Assembly: GCA_017506865.1 (NCBI GenBank)
Contig: JAFCMP010000183.1
Span: forward strand, 1-64,000
Length of the DNA stretch: 64,000 nt
Direction of reading: 5' to 3'
Origin: Tribonema minus
Taxonomy: Eukaryota > Sar > Xanthophyceae > Tribonematales > Tribonemataceae
Shown: in pieces, positions 48,051 to 60,000 of the stretch
Position numbering within the stretch: position 1 is the first letter of the stretch
Layout of the letters: each line of letters starts with the position of its first letter
Translations under genes and position numbers: made by a program
The notes under the pieces: model-generated
The model's database searches: none
What the model was told of the DNA's origin: nothing
Seen by the model: only the letters and a program-made list of their open reading frames with translations

Positions 48051-51000
48051 ATGTGCTGCAAGCGCCTGACTGTTGCGGCTATCAGGACGTTATGGCTGCT
48101 GGCTGCAACTGCTACGTTTAACTTGGCTGGTCCGGTCACCTGGTTTGCCGACAGCAGCCCTCAGGCTGACACACTGAGTCAGCTTGCTTCACCGGATATT
48201 AATGCCTACCCCAAGGCTCGCAGGCTTCTGTCTGTAGCGCGTTGCCCTCTCGCCAAGTCCGTAGCCATTGCCAACATTGCCCGCCAGAACGCTTTGGAAG
48301 AAGGTTCATCATACCGAGGCATCTGGACTGCAGATGGCGCACCATTGAGCCTTGAGCAGCCCATCGTGGTGAGCAGAGGCGCCTGCCTTGAGATCAGCGG
48401 CGCCGAGCCAGGCGCCGCGCAAGTGTCAGGTGACAGCGCTGCATCATTTGTTATCTCTGGCTCAGGGTGGCGGCCGCTGTTCATTGTGAAGGCCAACGCA
48501 AAACTCATCCTGGCCGGAGTGACGCTGGAGAATGGTCGCTCAAGCAGCAGCAAAGGGGCCATCATTGAACTTGGTGGGGCTGTCACCGCGAGAGAAGGCG
48601 CAGATGTGAGTCTGCATCGGGTGGTTCTGCGTAACAACTCTGCCAACGGGGATGGTAAGTTTTCACAAAATGATGGCCCTACATCAAGACTTAGTGACTA
48701 CTGCTACTAGGCGGCCACGTATGTGCTGAATGTGTACTACTCTGCCGAATGTACCAGACTGAGTCATGAAGTCAATGAGGAAGCAACGATGTTGTGCTGT
48801 AGTTTGAACATTTGAATTGAAAACTCAACATTTGATTTGAAAAAACAAGAGCACCAGTCTGAGTCAGGGACCAGTTTCACATTGAACAAGTATGGCTGAA
48901 CCTTGCCAGCATCGCTGCTGAATTTTGACATGACACTGAGGTGAAGCAATGAAGCCACTAGAGCAACGGTATTAGTTGATGACATATGTTTGCTTCAAAT
49001 TCTTGATGATGTAGAATCCCAGGCTTTACCGCTGTAATGCCGTGTGCACAGAGCACCAACTCTTTTCAAGTTCCTTTTTGGAGTTGAAAATGCAATCGCC
49101 TACTTACTACGCACTGCACGCTGCTGAGGTTCACCACGGGATAATATGTGGGCCAGTCCTGAGCGTACAAAAAAAACTCATGTTGTTGCATTTAATTTAT
49201 CATTGGGCATACTATCAGCGACAGCGCAGAGCACATCAACAACTAATAGTATGCACGTGAGTATTGAAATGCCGGTAAGAACCTACGGCTACTGCAGTAC
49301 GAGCCTCTGAGTACGAGGTTGAATCTGCTCTGTGACACTGGGTATGCGTATGCTTGCCGAATGGATTATAGCTGTCAGAGATCGAATAGGTTTTCTACTA
49401 ACTTAAAGTTAGGGATGTGTTATTCTGCTGTCGCACTAGATTTTTACAGCAATCTGTACATTGTGCGCCTCAATGGGTCATTTATCATTGGCTAAAAATG
49501 CTTGAACAGCACTGCTTCAACTTCTGACTTGAAAAGGAAGCCATTTTTGAAAAGGCACAGAACGCAGGTGAATGTACTGACTTAGTAGCTGGTATGCATT
49601 GGTTCAGTAAGTGGTATGTATTATGTAAATACAGCTTGATAACGTGCACACCTCTTTGGCAGTATGCGCTGGGCTGGAGCTGAGCGCAGCGTTGGCTTGG
49701 TCAGCTTTGAGTCCTGAAAAACGTGAACAAATGCTCGCTCGCTATGGGTTGCGACTGCATCCAAGCCTCTATTGTCTCTTCGACAGGTAAAAGAGGTTGA
49801 TGGATGACCTGTTGTCGTGTCAGCTTCTGCTTTCAATCGCTTGCTTCCTGAGGCAGGCTGAGCCTGGCTCTGGTCCGAGTTCGAACAATTGAGGTTCAAG
49901 AAGCTCGCAGCGTGCAAAGCAGTTATGCAGGGTTTCACTCATACCGCAAGTCATCAGTTGTGGACCAGTACAGTTTCTAGTCAGTGCCCCACACGGCATA
50001 ATGATAATTGAGCAGAAGTCCTGGTGAAGGGTCAACATCTGTGGGTCCTGCTTGCATCAGGTCCTATTTCAAACTTGAGCTACCACACGGTCAGTTGCGA
50101 ATGCTCTGAGTGCCACTAGGTCAAAGCGCACGCCGTCGGCAGGAAGAACTCATCTGGCGTGCAACAGATCTACCTGCATACTGGAACTTAGCCAGCAAAT
50201 GCACATGTAACTTAAATGCAATGTCCGCATTGAAGATCGCACATTCATTTGACCAATTGGCCATGTTAAATCTCAATGGTTATCTTGACAGTTGCGGATC
50301 ATGAGGTTGATGTTAAATGTCAGTTTTCAAAATGTTGAAGTAGAAGTTCACATTGCAGCAAACACTCATCTTCAAGTAGATGTATTAGGTTGCACCATCA
50401 TCCGCATACCAATCAATTTGCTGCAGCTGACCATTGACATTTAGTCAGTTGAATGTACAATATTCAACTGCCAATTAAACATTGATGTGCTGTGCAGGGT
50501 TGCATTTCAGTATTGCATGCCAGATACAAAAATACTGCTCAAATGCCCCAGGGAACAGCGAGACGTCACATATTGTCTGCTAAAAAATGTCAACTGTGCT
50601 CCACATGTGCAGGGCAGCAATGGTCCCAGCGATGAGCATGTAGACATACTCACAAGCGCCATCCAACATACGCGTACGCCATACTATGGGGCCTCCGAGT
50701 CATGGCAATGCATCAACCTCAAATACATCGTTCTGCTTCAACTTTGAAAGTTTTTAAACAATTGTCTTCAGTCGCAGGTTCTCTGTGTCTTCAGAGCTGG
50801 CTATCTGATTGAGAAATTCTGATCAGATAGTGCGCTTACCTTCTGGTACAGAAAGTTTTAACGTGCCGGTCTTAACACTTGGCAAAAAAACTTGCGTGAT
50901 AGCAGGCTAAGCAAGATCACCGCATCATGCCCGGTGCATTGAGCACATCAAGTTGACACTGATGTCATTGCCACAGCTTACCAGCTCTGACTCCTAAGCA

Positions 51001-54000
51001 ATCTCTTAGTTCAGACAAAAAAGAAGTATTGTGTTTTTGTTTACTTGAAGAGCTGACGAGACACCCGTGCACTGATGGCTTCTGTGGATAGGTGGCGCAC
51101 TGCTGCTTCAAGGCGCCTCAGCATGGATTTTTGACTCCACGTTCATCAGCAATTCGGCGGGCACACCTGAGACAATAGGCGCTCCACCAACCGTCGGCAG
51201 CGGTGGCGCTATTTCCGCTGTAGACAGTGCTTCAGTGCATCTCGTCAATGTGGTCATGAAAAACAATACGGCCACAATTTCCGGTATGTATTGCTGGCTG
51301 AAGTTCAGGATGCACATGCGTTGCGACTGCCCGTCTCGTGCGTGTGCTAGCATGCTGGTGATCTGTTTGAAGGGGGATGAATCAAAGTCAGTGTCCAACT
51401 ACAGCTTCTCTGTTTGCAGCGAAGGCAGCAACGTCAGATGCGCATGATTGATGATGTGTGCCCACCCCTGTTGCAGGCGTATATACCTACGCTTTGATTC
51501 ATCTGGCCCAGGGAAAGTGCACCTGGGTCCTACTGCTTTGCCTTGTGGCAGTCTTGTAAGCACCGTCACGGTCCACATTTCAGAGGGTCCAGAGGTGAGG
51601 GCCGTAATCAAATGTTGTAGTGGCAGGCATTCATGTACATACTCAAGCTTAGGTATAACTGCAGCCTCATTCAAGTTGATGTCAACAGGGCTGCAGCTCA
51701 CTGCAACTTGAACCTGATTGGTGTCCGTACTCTCACAGAATGCATGCATGTGTGCCCTGTTGCGATCCGAGTCAAAGTGTCAATCACTGGCATGTGCGAA
51801 CTTCTGCTATCAGTGCTACCAGTAGTTGAAGGGTCAGGACTGGTTACCCCTAAGGTCAGGACTAGGGCCAGAGTCAGTGTGGCCATGTTGCAGCGATGAC
51901 CTGAATTGCAGTCTAACCTGAAGCACCATCACTTCTCCACCCTTTCATTTGCCAGGCGGATCGTTGTATATCAATGACTCCTCCATGGATATACACTCCT
52001 CCAAGTGCCTCTTCAACACCGCTGGCGAAGGTCCAGCAGATACTGGGCACGTGGAGGGCGACAGCGATACGTCTGGCGGTGGTTGCATTTTTGTGCAAGA
52101 CGGCACCTTGAACGTGGCTGGCGGAGCCGCGTTCAACGCCAACATAGCTGACAAGGGTTCAGCAATCATGGCGTACGTGTCTGACAGCCTGAGTGCCAAG
52201 CAACATTCTGTGAGCATTCGGGACGCCGAGATCTCTGGCAACAGCGGTGAGCAAGCAGCAACCGATGTGATCAATATTTTTTGCATGACGTGGTCTGTAA
52301 AAGCTTATGTTGCCGCATACATATGCACGCATAAGCTGCAGCGCTGGTGCTCTCACTGGCAGCACTCTTGGCTGTCATTGCGAATGAAAGTGGTGATGCA
52401 ATCTGCAGCGCTGTATCGTGTCTTTTGCCTGACATGCATGAGCTTTGACATCCAGATGCTCTACTGCTGCCAGCATATGCCACATGGCTGCAGGGCGCGA
52501 CAATATGTCACCTGCACCATAGTACATGACCGTGTAGATGCATGCATGCCATGCATGCTTAGTCATAGTATATGTGTGTGTCCATGTGCGATATGACTGC
52601 AGGGTAATACTATGACAACATTACACCTGTGCCACAGTATATCACCGTGTCACATGCATGCACGTCATGCCTCTGTGCTGTGCAGGCTGGAGAAAGACAG
52701 ACTGTGCAAGCAATCGTACGGGCCAGGGCGCCCTGTGGACGGCTGGCAACGTCTCCCTGGACAATGTGGTCTTCGCCGACAACACACACTCCGCATCTGG
52801 TGCCATCCAAATCGAACCCAAAGGGTCTTGCGATGACGGGGGGAAATATTGTCTGACCCTGAATGCAGTGAATTGCACCTTCAGGGGCAATACGGCGTGC
52901 TACGGTGGCGTCGTTTGGCACAAGGCTGGGGCGGTGCTCGAGGCGACCTATGAGGGCTGCCAATTCCGCGACAACGCTGCTGACGACTCTGGTGGTAAGA
53001 GCTGTGAGCTTCAATTTTGTATTCCATCGTTGTACTATCAGCAACTTGAGTTCTGGGCTCAATAGTGTTCATTCTGCTGCAGTAATGGTCAGCATTTTGT
53101 GTTGACCGTTAACTTGTGTTGACCTGCCTTGTTCTAGAAGTACTGGTAAGAGGGCCCATGTTGCGAGCATATCTTCTGGGAAACCGGCAAGCTCCTTTGA
53201 GCTTCTGTTTTGTTGATGTCACATTTGTGTCAATCATTGTGCTACGCCAAAAAAGCCCCCCTCATCCCCTTTGGTTTAGGATTGGGGTCTGCAGCGCTGC
53301 ACCCACCCCAGCAGCATGCCTTTCAGCAGGATCGATCGCATTTGACCTGACTCTTGAGTGCTTCTCCAGCAAGCCTGCGTGCGCGTTGCTTTGGGCGCCA
53401 ACTTGAATGCTCAAAGCAGTCAGCTCAATCGCATGCTGGCGCACCATCCTACAATGACACGTGTCGTCAACAATACATGGCTGTCTTGTCTAACATGCAT
53501 ATGGTGCTTACAAGCCCACAAACCGTCAATGCATGCTGCTGCAGGGGGAGTCCTGAATCTTGCAGCGGACACGCGCACCGTCGTTATCAGCAGCGTGTTC
53601 GAGAACAACTTTGCGAAACTGTTTGGAGGGACTGCCTGGACGGCAGGAGGCGTCGAGCTGGTCATCAGGGACTCAAACTTCACGACCAATAGCTGTGAGG
53701 ACTGCATGTGTAATGTTCACTGTCACAGCTGACCTTCGCATAAAAGAGGACCTGATTTCGAAAACGGGACCCGTACCGTTTCACTTCTGCACAAATGTGA
53801 TCCTTGCGGAAATGATTGTCATGCTTAGGCCGGCGTTTGAACAATTATGGGGACCAAAGTGTCATTTGAAAACGGATCGGGCATCGCTGCATCGAAGCCT
53901 GCGCCATTCAAACGCCGGCAGTTCTGCGCTCTTTTGTGTTGCAGGTCCCTGCCCAATTGGGTCGTCCCGATTTTTGTCCTCATTTCAAGGCAAACTCCGC

Positions 54001-57000
54001 GTCGTTTTCGTTTGACGCTGGCATGGAAAGAAAGGGGCACTTTCGTGCAACGTTGGCATCAAAAGAAAGGGGGCACTTGGGGCCCATTGTGTTCAAGCGC
54101 GTTCAAATGCCAGAAAAGGCCTTTGACTCAGATAGTGCAGCAAAATAAATATTTTTCAAGGCACAGAATCGTGAGAGATCCCATGTTGATCTTTGAGTTG
54201 CACTTGAATGCTAAATCAATTGCCAAGTAGTAAACCTCAACTCCAAATTGAAGGTTGAGAAGTGCTCCGTGCTCATCACGAAATCTTTGATAACTTCAGT
54301 ATTGGGTACTTGTCAATTACCTCGGCGATGACCCCAGCAACATGATGTTATGCAGCATCAATCGCTGGCAGGGTTGAACAATTTTTACCCGTAGTGACTT
54401 CATGCCCCTGTTTTTTTTGCAATCCAAACCTGCTGGCCCTCGAATCGTCTTTGCGTGAGCAGGGCTGCACAAGGGCCACTGTGGTCATGATGTTTGACTG
54501 ATTTCGTCGTCATATTGCTGCTGAAGGGCGCGGAGCGCCCATGTATGCATTCCATAAATTCATTTGTGATATGTATTTCAAAATAGCTGCTGTACCAGAT
54601 GGCAACGCCACAAAACTGTCACCGCTATAAAGGCTCTTTTTTTTCAAAGTCCCATGCTCCAAGGCGCAATGTCATGTAGACTAAGTGTACTGTTTAACTC
54701 TTCTCTACTTGCTGCGCAGCTAACGTACAGCATAGGGAGTGCTCCACATACTTTCCCCCTACCAATGATTACGCATCGCGTATGGGAGACCAATAAACAG
54801 GCAGCTTGTGATGCACGTGCTCATATGCAGCTCTACATCATATCAACTTTGACTGGTAAATAAAATTCATCTAGGATAAGTGCCTCAAAATATGAAAAGT
54901 GCCAACAACAAAAGGAGGTGGTGGCATCAATGTCAACATGGACAATCTCAGTGGCATGCATAGATTGTTGAGGGGGCGCACTACACCGCGGTGGTGTGCA
55001 GGTCGATATTGATATCCCAGACTCAGTATCCATTAACAAGTGATGAAGGAGTGCTGCTTGTTGTATTGTTTGTCACAATTGGTGTATGCGCTGCAATTAT
55101 TAATGAAAAACGGATCAAAAGATCGTAGAGCTCTAGGTGACAAGGGATGGTTAGCCGCAAGTGCCTAGCCGCAAGTGCCTTCCACAAATAACCGTGGTCG
55201 TCGCTGCTGCAGTCATTGGCCACGAGTCAAACAGTGCTACCATAACCACAGTAGGCAAAAAGACGTCCGTTTGCAAGCTTTTTAGCGTTCGAGGCATGGG
55301 TGTTCAGTATGGACAGGTCTCACGTGTTCAGCAGGCCAGCTCCAGCCGGCAGCCCAACATAGATGTCCAGCAGCTAGTGACTGCGCTCTTGAATGTTAAC
55401 ATTTGCTGTTGACCCAGGCAGTAATATGGCTTCGTGTTTTTCTTTTATTGTGCGAACGCACTTAGCCTCTGAGTCTCTTACTCCACACAGCAAGGCCGTT
55501 GCTTTGTTATTCTCGTGCCTGTCGTGCAGCGCCGCGCGGGGGCGCCATCTACGCCGCAGAGGGCCACAAAAGCGGCGGCATCTATCTGGACAACGTCATC
55601 TTCGACCGCAACTCCGCCGACTACGAAGGCGGCGCGATGTGGCTCCAGGCGCGCTCCCTGGGCAACGCCACGCGCACGAGCTTTCTTAACAACACCGCGA
55701 ACGACGGCGGCGCTGTATTCGCCCTGCAGCCCGCGGACTATCAGGTCGCTGACTGCAAGTTCATCGGCAACGCGGCGGGCAGGGCTGGTGGCGCACTGCT
55801 GCAGGCGGGCGCCGCGGGGGACTTCAACATCGTGTTTGATGGCGCGACGGCGTTTGAGGGCAACGGTGCGCAGTGCTGCTACATTGGCGGCTATGGGACT
55901 TCGGAGCAGCGGCGGGGCGGCCTGTACACGTGCAGTGACGTGGACTCAGTCAGCAACGCGTGAGTGCCACACTTACTAAGGGTAGAGATGGGGCCAGGGA
56001 TAGAGTTGGGTAGGTACAGAATTGGGGTACGGCTAACCCAAGATTTCACGCGCATGTGTCAAAGTGCTGCTCCGCGCAACTGAACATTCGCGACATGCTT
56101 TGTTGAGCAGTACAGCACGGACTGCCAGCTGGCAGCCTCCATAGACATGTACTTCGAGTTTACATTCATGAACAAGGTTGGCGGTGCGGCATATGTAGAC
56201 AAAATTGCTGCGGTTTTGCACCTGCAACTGTAAGACCGTTTTCTTCATTTTTACTTCACTAATTCAAATGGAGCCTCACAACTTGTACTTCCATACTCAG
56301 TTTCACCACCTGGCGTATTCGTAGAAAATGCCATGCGGTGTTTGCTACACCTGTGCTTCGCCGCTCAGAGCCTGCCAACGAAACTGAAATGACCTGTACT
56401 GGCCACTAGGTATGCAGCAGCAAGGGTGACAAGCCACAGTGTGCGCTGCCAGGCCGGCGCACATCGTATTCAGCGAAGTCAAAAATGCTTGCGAAGTCTT
56501 GCTTTGCACCAACTGGTTCTTGAAGAAACACGGAATTAATTTTGTCGCGCTGCCGCAGCAGTGCCTGTTGCCTCGAATGTGCCCCCCCTGGAGCTTTGCA
56601 CGCCCTCCCTGACACTGTGGCTCGCATGGCTTCACGTCCTCTGTGCTGCCAGGAACTGCTGCCCCAACAACACCTACATGGCCGGCGCGCAATGCCAGCA
56701 GTGCGACCCCCGCCTCCTGCAGTGCGACCACACCGGCATTGGCTACAGCACGCTGCCCCTGCTGAGCAGCATGTGGCGCGGCACCAACGTAACGGGCGAA
56801 GAGGATGTGCTGGAGTGCTGGAACAGGGCCGCGTGCAAAGGCGGGGCGGACTTCGGCGATACAGGAGATGGCTACTGCTCCGAGGGATACACCGGCTCAT
56901 GTGAGAGAAAAGCTGCCTCACAGTCCATTTAGCATGTGCCACCGCAGCATGCTGCAGCATTCTGTGCTTGCTGATTGTAACCCAAGTCGCAAGTGACTCT

Positions 57001-60000
57001 CGTTTCTGTGGGACGTGACTCGGAGGCCACACGTTGTGGTTCGTGCAGGGTTATCTGTGTCAGCGGTGATATTGGCAATGACTGCTGCAGCGATGTGGTC
57101 AGTAGGCGGTGGTATTCAGCTTAAACAGTACCTTGCATGATAGCTTCTGCGAAATCAACTTGAAGTTGAGCACTGTGGCACCATCTTCCGCGCTTGTGGT
57201 TTTTTGGAGGCAGCTTCTGGACAGCTATTGAAGTCGAACAACGGGGCTCAGATTTACGTTGACGAGGTGAATGGGAACTGCACTCACTGTCAACCACTCA
57301 AGTGTTTCAACGCATATGCATGGGTCACATGCTGACGGCGTGCACCGCAGCCAGTCGTTGCCGCGCTGTCATGCTGGGGCTACTGGGGCTGCTGTCACAG
57401 TGATGAAGCAACTCAGCTGAAGTACGCACCACTGCGAGGTGGCAGAGCATCATCATTTTATTGGGCACACCGCTGACACCGTTCAACGTGTTCTTGTCTT
57501 CAACTTCACCTTGCAGACTGCGCCGTGTGCGCCCAAGGCTACGCGTCCTTCCTGACGCGCACCTGCTACAAGTGCACCGCTGGCATCGTCGCAGCAGTCT
57601 CGCTGGCGGTCGTGGTGGTGATAGCTCTGGCGATTTTGATCATAGCAGCTACAGCATACTTTGACGTGCAGAGCAATAAGGCCTCACTGGACACGGACGG
57701 CATCCCAGTGGCACGCTCCGGCCGCAAGCGCGATGCGATGATGGCCAAGGTGCAAACATATGTATACATATATGCATACTGAACACCACACCCATGCCTC
57801 GAACGCTAAAAAGCTTGCACACAGAAGGCTTTGACTACTGTGAATATGATGGCACTGTTTGACTCGACGACGTGGCCAATGACTGCAGCAGCAGCGACCA
57901 CGTCATTGGTAGAAGGCACTTGCGGCTAACCACTCCTATCACCTAGAGCTCGACGATATTTTGATTCGTTTCCATATGTATTAAGATGATTGCGTTGCTA
58001 TGCAACTCCTGCAGACTGTGGCGGACTGTGGACGGCACGAGGCATCTTATTGCCACTGCTCAGGACTGGCGCACCCGCGTTGCACTGCTGTTCTCAGCTT
58101 TGGGGGTACCTACATGCTGCAGAGATCTAACGAATTAAATGCTCTATCATGTCCACTCAACAGGAGCCTGCTGTAGCAGTGAACTTGATTATGAGCCAGA
58201 ATATGCTGGCACAAGAGTTAGAGAGCTGCTGCAGCACTGCGATGCTTGGAAGCAGAAGGTCTCACTCGCGCAGCTGCACCGTGCGCTCAGTGTCTGTCCT
58301 GGGTGGTGTCATCGGTTGAAGTTGATGGGTCCAGCCTGACTTTGTGTGTGTGTGCACACATGTGTGTGTGTGTGTTTGTAACGTAAGCTTTGCCTCAAAT
58401 CTGATCACCGCTGTTGCCCGCAATCCCCAACTGCACCCAACGGCATGTGCAGGTGGGCGAAGCTTCGCTGCGGCTGCTGCGGTGCCTTCGCATACCCATT
58501 GTGGTCTTCCAGGTCTTGACGCAGTACTTCCAGATTGCTGGTGAGCTCCACCCCCTGGCATACAACAGTGTCTCGCTGTTTCATGAACTTGCATCAAAGG
58601 CCCCAAAAGAGGCGCATCTGCAGTTCAGCCCAAAGCCATTGTTTGCTATGATAGCTTGAACTGCACCTGGACAGAGTGGGCAACATCTCAAGGACTTTTA
58701 AGTAGTACGCTTGTGAAGCAGTACAAGTGGCAACTGCTGGGCAGATATACACACCGGCAGGGGCAGGTCCGCCCAGTTTCAAGTTCAGAATTGGAAATGA
58801 ATCAGATTCGCTCGACTTTGGTTCCCATACCAAATGAGCAGGCAGTGTCACAACGGTCGTGCAGCTGCATTGAGGTGCAGGTCGTGCTGCATATGCCCTC
58901 TGCAACTGCCCAGCTGAGCATCTCTATCGCAGTTACAACAGCCACCGGAATTGTTGTCATGTTTGAGCACTGTTGTCATACAACAAAACCGGTTGTATTT
59001 TTCTCCGTCAATTAAGCTACCGTAAAGTCTACATGCAATTATGCCCACGGGGCGAATTTTTTTAATGAGTTTCCGAGCCCTTCTAAAATGATGCCCCACC
59101 TTTTTTATTAGCTCATAAAAATATGCCCCCCCCCCCCCCCTTTTTTGCATATGCATACCTATGCAGCATAACGTGCCCTCTGCGCATGAGCATGCTGCAG
59201 GGAGGATCCATTCAGTGACTCATGCTACATCACCATATTATGTGGGTACTCAGAACAACGCGAGGCAGCCATTGCCAGCAACGGGCAGAGCAGGCAGAAA
59301 GGCAGCCAACACACAAAAAGGCAGCAAATGCACAGAAGCATCACGCTGTCGCTTTCATACTCTCTCTGCATGACAACCTGCTGCGTTGCAGGGGGGGGGG
59401 CTGCGCGCTAGGCTGTTGCGGAGACCAAATTGGCCCGGCTACCTTGAGCAATTGCGGAAGACGTCCAGCATGCTGTGTTGCTTGCCTTCATGTACCTCAC
59501 GCAAAGCTTTGTTCATAGCTTGCTTGACTTGAGGCAGCCTACCGCCAGCTCTTGAGGTCAGCTGCAGCTGTGATCAAAGACCGCACTTCAAGTTCAAGTT
59601 GAACCGGCTTTTGAGGTTCGAACGCGCTGAAAAGAAGGAAGGCTGGCAATCGATGCCCTTCACTTCATGATGGTGTTAGATAAGCTAAAATGGCTCAACT
59701 ATTAATCTGCCCCACCCTTTTTTCCTCCATATATTAATGATGCCCCACCCCCTTTTTTGCTCTCATAAAAAAGTCGCCCCATGGGCTTAATTATAGACTT
59801 GACGGTATATGTATATATATAGGCTCTGGGAAACAAGTGCATGGTACTCCGTGCTAGCATGCTTGTTAGGGTCGACGGTGCCAAGTATGTCATGGCCGTT
59901 CTTGCTAACGCTCAGCAACCAGCAGCTCCAACTTCTGCAGATGTGAACGCAGCAAACGGCTCTCCACTGCAGGGCAGCTGTGCGCCTTTTCCCCCAAGCT

